Assembly: GCF_037991315.1 (NCBI RefSeq)
Contig: NZ_CP150300.1
Coordinates: 620,001 to 684,000, forward strand
Direction: 5' to 3'
DNA: 64,000 bases
Source of the DNA: Paenibacillus sp. FSL H8-0079
GTDB lineage: Bacteria; Bacillota; Bacilli; Paenibacillales; Paenibacillaceae
The first letter of the stretch is position 1, and every line of letters begins with the position of its first letter. The notes under the pieces were generated by a model. It made no database searches. It was given only the letters and a program-made list of their open reading frames with translations, and was not told the origin of the DNA. The translations under genes were made by a program, and so were the position numbers. Shown piece after piece: positions 1-12,724 of this stretch.

Positions 1-67
1 CTGCCTAGTGGCTATAACCTCATTTAATCGCAAGGCCTCTTCTTTTAACAGGTGCTAGAGAACGGCA

Positions 68-118
68 AAGGGCTGTATCCGAATTGTGTTTACACAATAA
101 TGGGTACAGCCCTTCTTT
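68..118. terminator. Rho-independent terminator
   Basis: The arms AGGGCTGTA (69-77) and TACAGCCCT (105-113) form a hairpin followed on the + strand by a T-rich tract. It would end a + strand transcript entering from the left, and it also lies just past the end of the minus-strand gene at 138-467, so it may serve both. Confidence 0.75.
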
Positions 119-137
119 TGTATTTGCGGAATGAAGT

Positions 138-467
138 CTAATCCCCGCCACCTCCACTGTCTCCGCCACCGCTATCTCCACCGCTGTCATTGCTGCTACC
201 ACTATCGCTGTTGTGATGAGAATGTGTGCCTGATGAAGAATCCGAATCATGATGTTTGTGATCCGGTGTGTGTTTGGCATGTCGATCATAGGAGTCATCT
301 TCTGTAATGACCGAATATCCCGGAGCAGAGTCGGCATAACCGTTGTTGCGGCGGATGCGGTATCTGCCTTTTTTGGCAGAATGACGATGAGATTCATCCC
401 GGAGGATCAACCAGATGACGACGATAAGAAAAAGGAGGACAAACCCGATCTCGATTAGCCAATCCAT
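138..467 (-). CDS. Small single-pass membrane protein with Ser/Gly/His/Asp-rich tail
   Basis: A 109-residue protein of unknown function. Residues about 5-22 are a strongly hydrophobic membrane segment, followed by a basic stretch (HRHSAKKGRYRIRR). The rest is a low-complexity hydrophilic tail rich in His, Ser and Asp that ends in repeated GGGDSGGGD-like units. The start is supported by a GGAAG ribosome site just upstream on the minus strand. The topology suggests a membrane anchor with a flexible, possibly metal-binding tail, but that is inference; no family is recognised. It stands alone, divergent from the ABC operon to its right. Confidence 0.65.
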   Translation of the reverse strand: MDWLIEIGFVLLFLIVVIWLILRDESHRHSAKKGRYRIRRNNGYADSAPGYSVITEDDSYDRHAKHTPDHKHHDSDSSSGTHSHHNSDSGSSNDSGGDSGGGDSGGGGD

Positions 468-565
468 AGCTGATGACTTCCTTTCTCTAATTCGGTACTG
501 TGTTCTATTTTAACGTAAATTCGAACTGTGTCCCATCCCATTTTCCTGATTCAGGAAATTAGGGG

Positions 566-615
566 TTGACGGAATGGGAATTGGGTCTATATACTGTGTA
601 TATTGATATATACAG
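566..615 (+). promoter_or_regulatory. SigA promoter with overlapping inverted-repeat operator
   Basis: TTGACG (566-571) and TATACT (590-595) are spaced 18 bp apart, giving a near-consensus vegetative promoter for the operon beginning at 669. An imperfect palindrome (594-615, CTGTGTATAT and its partner ATATATACAG) starts inside the -10 and covers the likely start site. It is a plausible operator for the YtrA-type repressor encoded by the second gene. A separate perfect inverted repeat, TTTCCTGA-T-TCAGGAAA, lies just upstream at 542-558. Confidence 0.6.
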
Positions 616-668
616 TAAACACAGTGAGTACAGTAAGCAAGATGAGTGAGTGAAAGGCAGGCAGGCAT

Positions 669-1382
669 ATGAACGAATGGAAGCAGGCGTGGTGGTTGAC
701 CCGTAGTCAGATGCATAAGGATAAGCTCCAATGGCTATGGTCTGCATTATTCATGATATACACTGGCAGCATGAGCGGTGTGATGTTACTAGGACAACAA
801 CAGACAGATTTCATTAATCCTGTAGTGGATTCCTTCTTTTTAATCATGGTGCCATTTCAAGGGTTCATGTTCTGCAGGCGCTCCTTCCGTTATATACAGG
901 AGGATTCCTATACGCAGATGCTGGCCTACTATCGGAGAATTCCTATCCCTGAACAAGCGGTGATGTGGTCCAGGTTACAGCAGTCTCTGATGGCGTTTGC
1001 TTACAATGGTATCTTTTTCTACGGATCGCTATATGTGGTTAACCTTCATGCAGAAGGATTCAGGTGGGATCAATATCTGGCCTTTAGCCTTACCTGTACA
1101 GGTTATGGACTTATGGTAACGGGATTGTATATTTACGGAGAGTTTCTGAACAGTGGCAAGAAATACTTGGTTCTCAGTACGCTTTTTATACCCATCGCCA
1201 TTGGCATATCCTTGCTGATTCGAATGTCAGGCAGTTACGGATTGCGGATTGTAATGGATGAAAGTAAATCATGGGGGCTGCTTTCCCCGGTCATGTGGAT
1301 TGCTCTGGTGGCTGGCGTAGCGGGGTTATGGCTACTTAGTCGCTTGACGCTGAAGAAGCTGGTTCTTCGGGATTTGAATTAA
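669..1382 (+). CDS. ABC-2-like membrane permease of a YtrA-regulated operon
   Basis: A 237-residue integral membrane protein with about six hydrophobic segments (for example residues 27-43, 58-75, 105-125, 135-155, 168-185, 208-225) and a short charged N-terminus. It is the first gene of an operon that continues with a GntR/YtrA repressor and an ABC ATPase (1877-2773), so it is most simply the membrane partner of that ATPase. In Bacillus, ytr operons respond to cell-wall-active antibiotics; whether this one does is inference. The sequence has no recognisable catalytic motif. Confidence 0.7.
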   Translation: MNEWKQAWWLTRSQMHKDKLQWLWSALFMIYTGSMSGVMLLGQQQTDFINPVVDSFFLIMVPFQGFMFCRRSFRYIQEDSYTQMLAYYRRIPIPEQAVMWSRLQQSLMAFAYNGIFFYGSLYVVNLHAEGFRWDQYLAFSLTCTGYGLMVTGLYIYGEFLNSGKKYLVLSTLFIPIAIGISLLIRMSGSYGLRIVMDESKSWGLLSPVMWIALVAGVAGLWLLSRLTLKKLVLRDLN

Positions 1383-1471
1383 AATGAGAGTTGAGTTTAA
1401 GTACGAATACAGGATGGAACCGGCACGGTCAGGTAACAGACTGGAGTGTACCGGAGGGCGAGGTGCAAGAT

Positions 1472-1861
1472 GTGAAAATACCCATTCAAATTAATGAAAA
1501 TAGCGCTGAACCTTTATACCACCAAATTGAAAATCAGTTAAGATCGTTAATTATTACGGGTCAGTTAGGGGAGGGAACACATTTGCCGTCCATTCGTGAG
1601 TTCGCCGGAGCGCTGAATTGCAGTGTTATTACGGTTAGACGGGTCTATCAGGATCTGGAGAATGAAGGTCTGCTTCGTACGAAGCAGGGGACAGGTACAT
1701 TTGTGGCCCAGGTAGAAGCCGTCGACAGAGAAAATTATAGATTGAAGGCCGCACAGGAAGCGATGCAGGCAGCGGTGCAGTCCGGGAAATCGGTAGGCTG
1801 TACGGAAGAAGAGATGGAGAGCCTGTTCCGGGAAGTCCTGAAGACTATTTACGCGAAGTAA
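1472..1861 (+). CDS. GntR-family transcriptional regulator, YtrA subfamily
   Basis: A DNA-binding repressor of about 129 residues. The N-terminal winged helix-turn-helix (roughly residues 10-75: PLYHQIENQL, LPSIREFA, SVITVRRVYQDLE, GTGTFVA) is typical of GntR proteins, and the C-terminal tail is only about 50 residues, the hallmark of the short YtrA type. The reading frame extends to a TTG at 1391, but GTG 1472 is preceded by GGAGGGCGAGG at a suitable distance and gives the usual family start (KIPIQIN). It is encoded between the permease and ATPase of the operon, consistent with autoregulation through the palindrome at 594-615. Confidence 0.87.
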   Translation: MKIPIQINENSAEPLYHQIENQLRSLIITGQLGEGTHLPSIREFAGALNCSVITVRRVYQDLENEGLLRTKQGTGTFVAQVEAVDRENYRLKAAQEAMQAAVQSGKSVGCTEEEMESLFREVLKTIYAK

Positions 1862-1876
1862 GGGAGTGATGCATAC

Positions 1877-2773
1877 ATGGAACCCATAGCAATCCAGTTG
1901 AACGGCGTATCCAAAATGCGAAAACGCAGAATTATTGGCCCGATTGATCTTTCCATCCCGGAAGGGTATGTAGTCGCTATTCTCGGTCATAACGGTTCAG
2001 GTAAAAGTACACTTCTTAACATGCTGCAGCAAGTAGTGCTGCCAGATGCCGGACAGATTATATGGTTTGGGAAGGAACATGAGGGGCTGCTCCCCATTGA
2101 ACTGAGACAACAGATCGGTTTTGTGGCAGATAACGCTGGTTCGGAAGAGAACCGGATAACAGCTCAGGAAGCAGCCCATTTCCGGTCCTACTGGTACCCG
2201 CGTTGGGATATGAAGTTGTTCGACCAACTGATACACGATATGGAAGTGCCTGCTGATGTGAAGCTGAACAAGATGTCCAAGGGAGAACGGCGAAAGTTTG
2301 AGATTGCAGCTGCAATTGCAGCTCGCCCAAGATTATTACTTTTGGATGAGCCTTCATCAGGACTGGACCCCTTTGCCTGGAAAGTGATGGTTGAGCAGTT
2401 CCGTACCTTCATGGCGGGGGGAGACACCACGATTCTGATTGCCACACATATTGCGGACGAAGTCAAAAGGCTTGCGGATTACATCGTATTGATGCACCGT
2501 GGTCAGTCGCTGGGGATGGCCGAGAAAGATATGGTGCTCGATCAGTGGAAGGAAGTCTGGTATGAAGGAGACTTAAGACCAGAGAGTATCCCTGGTGTTG
2601 TGGAATCTGCTTTGGAAGAGGGAGGTCTGGTTCGCGTAATTACAACCCGGGTCAGCGAAGCGCAGGAAAGGCTGGAGCTGTCGAATAACCGAGTATTGAG
2701 AATCCGTAACTTGGAATTGGATGAAGTGCTGGCATTCTGGATTGCCGGGTATGCACCCGTACAGTGGAAATAA
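1877..2773 (+). CDS. ABC transporter ATP-binding protein (YtrB-like)
   Basis: A 298-residue ATPase. Walker A is GHNGSGKST near residue 37, the signature region reads MSKGERRKFEIA (a SKGE variant of the usual LSGGQ), and Walker B with its catalytic Glu is LLLLDEPSSGLDP, followed by the switch His in ATHIADE. The roughly 85 C-terminal residues are a regulatory extension of the kind seen in YtrB and BcrA-like ATPases. It starts 15 bp after the repressor gene and probably energises the permease encoded at 669-1382. Confidence 0.9.
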   Translation: MEPIAIQLNGVSKMRKRRIIGPIDLSIPEGYVVAILGHNGSGKSTLLNMLQQVVLPDAGQIIWFGKEHEGLLPIELRQQIGFVADNAGSEENRITAQEAAHFRSYWYPRWDMKLFDQLIHDMEVPADVKLNKMSKGERRKFEIAAAIAARPRLLLLDEPSSGLDPFAWKVMVEQFRTFMAGGDTTILIATHIADEVKRLADYIVLMHRGQSLGMAEKDMVLDQWKEVWYEGDLRPESIPGVVESALEEGGLVRVITTRVSEAQERLELSNNRVLRIRNLELDEVLAFWIAGYAPVQWK

Positions 2774-2790
2774 CCGAAGGGAGACGATAA

Positions 2791-3696
2791 ATGATGAACC
2801 GATTGGAATTAAAGCAAGTCGTTAAGCAATATGCAGACAAAACAGCCGTTAATGGAGTCACGCTCAATGTAAAAGAAGGGGAGATTTATGGATTACTCGG
2901 AGCCAATGGTGCAGGCAAAACAACAACAATGCGCATGGTGCTCGGACTGATTCACCCGGACGGAGGGAATATCCTGTACAACGGCAAGTCCTATAATACG
3001 GAGCTGCAACAGATTATGGGTTATCTTCCGGAAGAGCGCGGTTTGTACCCGAAGGTGAAAGTCAGCGAACAAATTAATTATCTGGCACGGCTTCGTGGTA
3101 TGAATGGCAAGGATGCAGACCAGAGCCTCAAGTACTGGTTGGATCGTTTTGAGGTACCCGAGTATTACGACAAGAAGATTGAGGAGTTATCCAAAGGTAA
3201 CCAGCAGAAAATGGGCTTTATCGCCGCGGTGGTTCATAGACCCCAGATTCTCATTCTGGATGAAGCGTTCAGCGGACTGGACCCTGTCAATGTAGAGATA
3301 CTCAAATCCACCGTTAAGGAATTGCGTGATGAAGGAACAGCGATACTGTTCTCCACACACCGGATGGAACACGTTGAGGAGTTGTGTCGTCAGATCACCA
3401 TTTTGCATAGTTCCAATACCGTAGTGCAAGGAGAGATCAAAGAGATCAAGAGCCGTTATCCGCGTGAGCAAGTGTATCTGAGTACGCTTGGAAATGTGGA
3501 TGGATTGGAGCTATTGCCTGGTGTGAAGAAAGTCGAGCGGAACGAGCGTGGATACCTGATACATATTGGACAGGTGGAAGCCGCTCAGGAGATTCTCAGA
3601 ACAGCGATGGCACAGACGACAGTGGAGCACTTTGAGATCAAGGAACCAACGCTTAACCAAATCTTTATTCGTGAGGTAGGTGAGTCGAATGAATAA
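2791..3696 (+). CDS. ABC transporter ATP-binding protein (NatA/YhaQ-like)
   Basis: A 301-residue ATPase with Walker A GANGAGKTT (about residue 39), signature LSKGNQQK and Walker B LILDEAFSGLDP, then the H-loop STHRMEH. The DEAFSGLDPVN sequence and the C-terminal domain ending in LNQIFIREVG resemble the B. subtilis YhaQ and NatA ATPases of efflux systems. Its stop codon overlaps the following permease gene by 8 bp, so the two are translationally coupled and form one exporter. It starts 17 bp after the YtrB-like gene and may be co-transcribed with it. Two ATG codons lie in tandem (2791 and 2794). Confidence 0.9.
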   Translation: MMNRLELKQVVKQYADKTAVNGVTLNVKEGEIYGLLGANGAGKTTTMRMVLGLIHPDGGNILYNGKSYNTELQQIMGYLPEERGLYPKVKVSEQINYLARLRGMNGKDADQSLKYWLDRFEVPEYYDKKIEELSKGNQQKMGFIAAVVHRPQILILDEAFSGLDPVNVEILKSTVKELRDEGTAILFSTHRMEHVEELCRQITILHSSNTVVQGEIKEIKSRYPREQVYLSTLGNVDGLELLPGVKKVERNERGYLIHIGQVEAAQEILRTAMAQTTVEHFEIKEPTLNQIFIREVGESNE

Positions 3697-4984
3697 AATG
3701 GGAACGATTACGGGATTTACTTTTAAGAACAAGGTTAAAACGAAATCATTCATGGTGACGACCATTGTACTTGCACTTTTAATTTCTATAGGACTCAATG
3801 TTCCATATTTCATTACCTTATTCAACGGGGGTCCCATTGGCGGAGCTTCAAGCAGTAATCCTGTAAATATTGGTCTTTTAAGTACGGGGCAGCCTGAAGT
3901 TTCCGAGAAACTGGAGAGTTTCTCTGCGGCTCAAGGAGATCAGGCCTATCGATTCATCACCAGTGGTGACAAAGATGAGGCAGCTCTTGCGGCGGATGCG
4001 GAAGCAGGGCTTACGGATGGTTATCTGAAGTTTGAAACTGTCGCTGGACAGGAGTTCCCGCAGCCTATTCTGTATTCAGCAGAAGACGTATCACCTCAGA
4101 TCATTGCATCTATTGAAGCTGCATTGCAGAGTGTGAAGCTGGATGTGGTTGTGAAGGATGTACTCACAGCGGAGCAGAAGGAACTGATTACAACACCTGT
4201 GAAGCTCACCGAGCAAAGCTTGAGTACAGATGAAAGCGGAGCAGATACTGAGTCTGAAGGCGCAATGAGCCCGATAAACTATATTGTGGTGTACTTGTTG
4301 ATCATCCTACTGTTTACCTCGACTATGATGACAGGCAACATGATTGCCTCCGAGATCACAGCTGAGAAGAGCTCACGTATTATGGAGATTCTGATTACGA
4401 GTGTATCACCGCTCAGTCAGATGTTTGGTAAAATCATCGGTATTTTCATGGTGGGGATGCTGCAAATTGGGATCTTCGGAGCAGTGGTTGCCGGAAATAT
4501 CTTGCTGCCGCATAACCGTGCAGTATTAGGTGACTTCAATATGAATGTAAGTGATGTGAATATTGCGGTTATTGTGTACGGACTCATCTTCTACATTCTG
4601 GGTTACTTCCTGTATGCCGTGTTGTTTGCTGCCATTGGTTCAATGGTAAGTCGTACTGAAGAACTCGGTCAGGCTGTTCTGCCAATCACGATGCTGTCGC
4701 TCGTTTCCTTCTATATTGCGATCTTCAGTATTGCTACGCCGAACATTCTGTTGTTGAAAATCGCAAGCTTCATTCCGTTCACGTCGCCGACCGCGATTCT
4801 GGTACGAATTGGCGCAGGAGTTGCACCAACTTGGGAGATTCTAACGTCCTTAGCGATTCTCATCGTATCCATTATCATCTTCGGATGGCTTGCAGCGAAA
4901 ATTTATCGCACAGGTGTGTTGATGTACGGTAAACGTCCAACCTTTAAAGAGTTATTTAAGGCCATGAAGGCTTATAAGATCTAA
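3689..4984 (+). CDS. ABC transporter permease (NatB/YhaP-like)
   Basis: A 431-residue permease with an N-terminal membrane helix (about residues 20-42), a large extracytoplasmic domain (about 45-195) and five or six C-terminal helices. This is the NatB/YhaP architecture of ABC-2 exporters; the motif SSRIMEILITSVSP is typical of the family. ATG 3689 is preferred to the upstream in-frame GTG at 3680 because AGGTGAG precedes it. It overlaps the preceding ATPase gene and should form one efflux complex with it. B. subtilis NatAB exports sodium and YhaQP is its paralogue; the substrate here is unknown. Confidence 0.88.
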   Translation: MNKMGTITGFTFKNKVKTKSFMVTTIVLALLISIGLNVPYFITLFNGGPIGGASSSNPVNIGLLSTGQPEVSEKLESFSAAQGDQAYRFITSGDKDEAALAADAEAGLTDGYLKFETVAGQEFPQPILYSAEDVSPQIIASIEAALQSVKLDVVVKDVLTAEQKELITTPVKLTEQSLSTDESGADTESEGAMSPINYIVVYLLIILLFTSTMMTGNMIASEITAEKSSRIMEILITSVSPLSQMFGKIIGIFMVGMLQIGIFGAVVAGNILLPHNRAVLGDFNMNVSDVNIAVIVYGLIFYILGYFLYAVLFAAIGSMVSRTEELGQAVLPITMLSLVSFYIAIFSIATPNILLLKIASFIPFTSPTAILVRIGAGVAPTWEILTSLAILIVSIIIFGWLAAKIYRTGVLMYGKRPTFKELFKAMKAYKI

Positions 4985-5087
4985 GATAGATTGTGGTATG
5001 TGTTGTTTTGCAAATATCTAGCAGTGATCCTATATGAGGGTTTCGTTTCTATTGTTTCTTGTCTAATGAGAGTAATGAAGGGAGAAA

Positions 5088-5112
5088 GTGCTGCTCCTTT
5101 TTGGAGTGGCAC
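5088..5112 (+). other. Hairpin in the spacer between permease and TraB-like gene
   Basis: GTGC-TG-CTCC-ttttt-GGAG-TG-GCAC can fold into a two-part stem with a tandem mismatch. No U-tract follows, so it is not a clear intrinsic terminator. It may be a weak terminator for the ABC operon or part of the 5' leader of the gene at 5202. Confidence 0.4.
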
Positions 5113-5201
5113 CAATTCTTACCTTTATCCGTAGTATCTAAGGATGTCCATTCTATCAAAGTTGGCTTGGAAAATATATTCAATAAAGGAGAATACATAA
5201 T

Positions 5202-6422
5202 ATGAAGAATTGGAAACGCATGCTCTTATCTCTTACAATCTCGGTAGGTTTGCTCGCATCTGCAGTACCAGCTATGGCTGCTCCACAAGAAACATCCGTC
5301 AAGGTTAATGATCAAGCTGTGAAATATGCTACAGGAGCGCCAATCCTGGAGAAAGGTACAACATTGGTTCCACTGCGGACTACGCTTGATGCTATGGACG
5401 TGAAGCTAACAACTGCGACAGATGATACGATTACTGCTGTGGTAGATGGCAAAACGATTACACTCAAAAGCAAGCTTACGCGCATCAACGGTGTAACGTA
5501 CGCACCAATCCGCATCGTCGGTGATGCAGCGGGTTATGAAGTTCGCTGGGATGCTGCAACGCGTACGGTGCTGCTGGTAACCAAAGGTGGAGCAACTGAA
5601 ACTGCTCAAACCGGTGGACGCGGCTTCATGTGGGAAGTTGAAAGCAATGGCAACACGGTCTATCTGGTAGGCTCAATGCATATTGCGGATGAGAGCTTCT
5701 ACCCGTTGCGTCCGGAATTTGAAGAAGCTTTTGCCGAAGCTGATTATCTCGGCGTAGAGATTGATATTAGCAAAGCCGCTGATGAAGAACAGCAAAAGCT
5801 CGTTCTGAGTTTGGGTTCGTATCAGGATGGAACAACACTGAAAGACCACATTTCCAGTGAAACGTATACTAAGCTGGGCGATGTTTTGAAGAAAAATGGT
5901 CTGGAGCCTAATGCTTTGGATGCATTCAAGCCTTGGGTGGTAGAGAGTACACTTGCAAGTTTGAAGTCGGCAACGGCAGGATACGAAGCGTCAGCAGGAG
6001 TGGATCTGTATTTTATCCAGAAAGCGATCGAGCGCAAAATCCCCGTTATTGAGCTCGAGACATATCAATCTCAACTTGGCATGTTTAACGACTTTTCCAA
6101 AGAGTTACAAGAAGAAACGCTAAAAGCGACAATTGAAAACTACGATGTGCTGGATAGCAGTGTGAATGAAATGGCTGAGATGTGGAAAACGGGTAATGAC
6201 GAGCAACTGCTTGAACTGACAAACAGCTTCTCCACTAACGAGGAATATAACAAAGCAATGCTGGTTGATCGTAATATCGGTATGGCAGATAAAATCGATG
6301 GCTACCTGAAAAACGGCAAAGGCGAGGAATATTTCATTGTTGTTGGCGCGGCACATTACTTGGGCGATCAAGGCATCGTGAAACTGCTTGAGGATAAAGG
6401 ATATAAAGTAGAACGTAAATAA
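5202..6422 (+). CDS. Secreted TraB/GumN-family protein with copper-amine-oxidase-like N-terminal domain
   Basis: 406 residues. A signal peptide (MKNWKRMLLSLTISVG..., cleaving after AMA near residue 27) is followed by a domain at about 28-125 of the copper amine oxidase N-terminal type, with the characteristic LVPLRTTLDAM and YAPIRIVGDAAG motifs. In Paenibacillus and relatives this module is a common surface or stalk domain without oxidase activity. Residues about 140-406 are a TraB/GumN-like domain (YLVGSMHIADESFYPL, VEIDI, and C-terminal VVGAAHYLG with conserved His and Glu). Related TraB proteins are proposed metal-dependent peptidases; activity here is inference. Confidence 0.85.
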   Translation: MKNWKRMLLSLTISVGLLASAVPAMAAPQETSVKVNDQAVKYATGAPILEKGTTLVPLRTTLDAMDVKLTTATDDTITAVVDGKTITLKSKLTRINGVTYAPIRIVGDAAGYEVRWDAATRTVLLVTKGGATETAQTGGRGFMWEVESNGNTVYLVGSMHIADESFYPLRPEFEEAFAEADYLGVEIDISKAADEEQQKLVLSLGSYQDGTTLKDHISSETYTKLGDVLKKNGLEPNALDAFKPWVVESTLASLKSATAGYEASAGVDLYFIQKAIERKIPVIELETYQSQLGMFNDFSKELQEETLKATIENYDVLDSSVNEMAEMWKTGNDEQLLELTNSFSTNEEYNKAMLVDRNIGMADKIDGYLKNGKGEEYFIVVGAAHYLGDQGIVKLLEDKGYKVERK

Positions 6423-6440
6423 ATATAGATTACTTTAGAA

Positions 6441-6490
6441 GGTAACCCTTTTGTCTCGATTATGAGAGTTGAGAGGGTTATCTTCTATAT
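6441..6490 (+). terminator. Terminator after the TraB-like gene
   Basis: GGTAACCCT (6441-6449) pairs with AGGGTTATC (6474-6482), followed by TTCT and a second small hairpin (TCTTCTATATATAGAAGA). It ends the secreted-protein gene before the rRNA promoters. Confidence 0.65.
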
Positions 6491-6574
6491 ATAGAAGATA
6501 GACGGATTTAGTAGAGATGATTAAGCTAAAAGATACTACAATTAAAATTAAGATATCATCCTAGATTCAAGGTC

Positions 6575-6602
6575 TTTGATGAAGTTAAAATGTGGATATA
6601 AT
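6575..6602 (+). promoter_or_regulatory. rRNA operon promoter candidate P1
   Basis: TTTGAT (6575-6580) and a perfect TATAAT (6597-6602) spaced 16 bp. It is the most upstream of three promoter-like elements in the roughly 530-bp gene-free stretch between the TraB-like gene and 16S. Confidence 0.5.
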
Positions 6603-6620
6603 ATTTTTAATAATTAACTC

Positions 6621-6650
6621 TTTACAAGTGCTTGTTCTGCGTGGTATATT
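6621..6650 (+). promoter_or_regulatory. rRNA operon promoter candidate P2
   Basis: TTTACA (6621-6626) and TATATT (6645-6650) with an 18-bp spacer and a TG dinucleotide one base before the -10 (extended -10). Confidence 0.6.
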
Positions 6651-6731
6651 ATTTATCCGGCCAAGAAAACACGGTTTACACGGTGCGGCAAGCGAATGAA
6701 ATAAGCTTCGAAAGAAACTTGAAAAAAGAGC

Positions 6732-6760
6732 TTGCAAAGTTGGTTCGGACATGATAATAT
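6732..6760 (+). promoter_or_regulatory. rRNA operon promoter candidate P3
   Basis: TTGCAA (6732-6737) and TAATAT (6755-6760) with a 17-bp spacer and an extended TG. It is the promoter closest to 16S and lies about 200 bp upstream of the mature 5' end, as is usual for Bacillales rrn operons. Confidence 0.6.
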
Positions 6761-6804
6761 ATAAGAGTTGCTGAAGAGAACAACGTTCGGCAGCGAAACA
6801 AGTT

Positions 6805-6958
6805 TGATCTTTGAAAACTGAACAACGAGTGAGTAAACATTCTGCTTGCAGAATGAACGCAAAAGTTTGATTCAAGCCTCGGCTTGAATCGGCTGGAGCA
6901 CAAATGAGATTTTTAATCTCGTCAGATTCAAAATGAGCTTATCGCTCTTTTCAATACT
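6805..6958 (+). promoter_or_regulatory. rRNA leader: boxA-like motif, 16S processing stem and hairpins
   Basis: The leader carries TGATCTTTGAAAACT (6805-6819), a conserved antitermination/processing motif of Firmicutes rrn leaders. The stretch 6814-6834 is complementary, with one mismatch, to 8569-8590 downstream of 16S and forms the 16S precursor stem. Small hairpins follow: GATTCAAGCC/GGCTTGAATC (6869-6890), GAGATT/AATCTC (6906-6920) and a GAGC-type stem near 6936-6948. Confidence 0.65.
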
Positions 6959-11744
<4,786 letters not shown>

Positions 11745-11821
11745 TTAGCAAGTTGTAATTCGCATGTTTCGTTTCGAATCTAGTTTTCAGAGAACAACAA
11801 CTCTGAAATGTAAGCACCGCG

Positions 11822-11938
11822 TTTGGTGGCGATAGCGGAGGGGTTCCACACGTACCCATCCCGAACACGACCGTTAAGCCCTCTAGCGCCGATGGTACTT
11901 GGACCGCAGGGTCCTGGGAGAGTAGGACGCCGCCAAGC
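11822..11938 (+). rRNA. rrf: 5S ribosomal RNA
   Basis: A 117-nt 5S rRNA. The terminal helix pairs TTTGGTGGCG with CGCCGCCAAG; internal landmarks are CCCATCCCGAACACG and GAGAGTAGGACGCCGCC. It lies 77 bp after 23S, the spacer being taken up by the 3' arm of the 23S processing stem. Confidence 0.97.
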
Positions 11939-11943
11939 AATAT

Positions 11944-11977
11944 AAAGACACACTTGATGATATCGAGTGTGTCTTTT
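11944..11977 (+). terminator. rRNA operon terminator
   Basis: AAAGACACACT pairs with AGTGTGTCTTT around a 10-12 nt loop and runs into five T residues. It follows 5S by a few bases and ends the rrn operon; no tRNA cluster follows. Confidence 0.9.
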
Positions 11978-12213
11978 TGTGTTATTATTTTACACTGGAA
12001 AACAACTAACTTTATAGATGAGACGAAAATAAGATCCTTCACTTATTATGAAGACTTTCAATATTATTGATCAGACTATTAATGCTGGTATGTATATTTC
12101 CATCTATTCGACTTCCAGCACTTGGTTTCGTTCAGCAACCTTTCAGTTGAATTTAACGTACACTTCAGTGGATTAGGGTATAGTGAAGCGAAGTAAAGAG
12201 GAGGAGAACCGCA

Positions 12214-12567
12214 ATGAATATATCTTCTGCATCCAGTTCCACTACATCTTACATATCGACATCTTCGAGTTCAGACAATTCAAGTAGCTTGGAGAAACAA
12301 AAGACGAAGCTTGAGGCTCAATTGGAGAAAGTGCAATCCAGCAAGGACGATGAGAAGACCAAGGAGACTAAGACCAAACAGCTTGAACAGCAGATCAAGC
12401 AGATTGAGGCACAGATTGCACAGCAAAGCGCTCAAGGAGCCGGTACAACTGCTACGAAGGAAGCGCCACCTGTCCAACCACCATCCAATGGAATGGGCGT
12501 AGCTACCCCTAAGGAGATTGCAAACGCAACAACAGACAGCAATGGTCGATTTGATATACGTATCTAA
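12214..12567 (+). CDS. FlxA-like coiled-coil protein
   Basis: 117 residues: a Ser/Thr-rich N-terminus (1-25), a coiled coil at about 26-75 (SLEKQKTKLEAQLEKVQ, KQLEQQIKQIEAQIAQQ), then a Gln/Pro/Thr-rich tail ending SNGRFDIRI. This matches the FlxA-like family of small proteins, whose role is unclear. A strong AGAGGAGGAG ribosome site precedes the ATG. No signal peptide is evident. It is monocistronic, between the rRNA terminator and its own terminator. Confidence 0.75.
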   Translation: MNISSASSSTTSYISTSSSSDNSSSLEKQKTKLEAQLEKVQSSKDDEKTKETKTKQLEQQIKQIEAQIAQQSAQGAGTTATKEAPPVQPPSNGMGVATPKEIANATTDSNGRFDIRI

Positions 12568-12590
12568 TTACATCTAATTTAGGATAAAAT

Positions 12591-12635
12591 AAAAGCCCCG
12601 ACCGATCTATATTGATCGTGCAGGGCTTTTGTTTA
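12591..12635. terminator. Bidirectional terminator between FlxA-like and MATE genes
   Basis: AAAAGCCC (12591-12598) pairs with GGGCTTTT (12623-12630), with an inner GATC/GATC stem; T-runs occur in both directions. It separates the + strand FlxA-like gene from the convergent MATE gene. Confidence 0.8.
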
Positions 12636-12724
12636 TTTGTTTGTTAGATTTATTTATGAGGTCTACCTACATTCTATCTACGTTCCAATTATTTGCTATC
12701 TGATGCCGTTACGATCTGTTAACG

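Noticed and set aside
20..397. 125-codon minus-strand frame overlapping the small membrane protein
   Set aside because: Low-complexity shadow of the His/Ser/Gly-rich gene at 138-467 without ribosome site; the other frame has the membrane segment and a good start.
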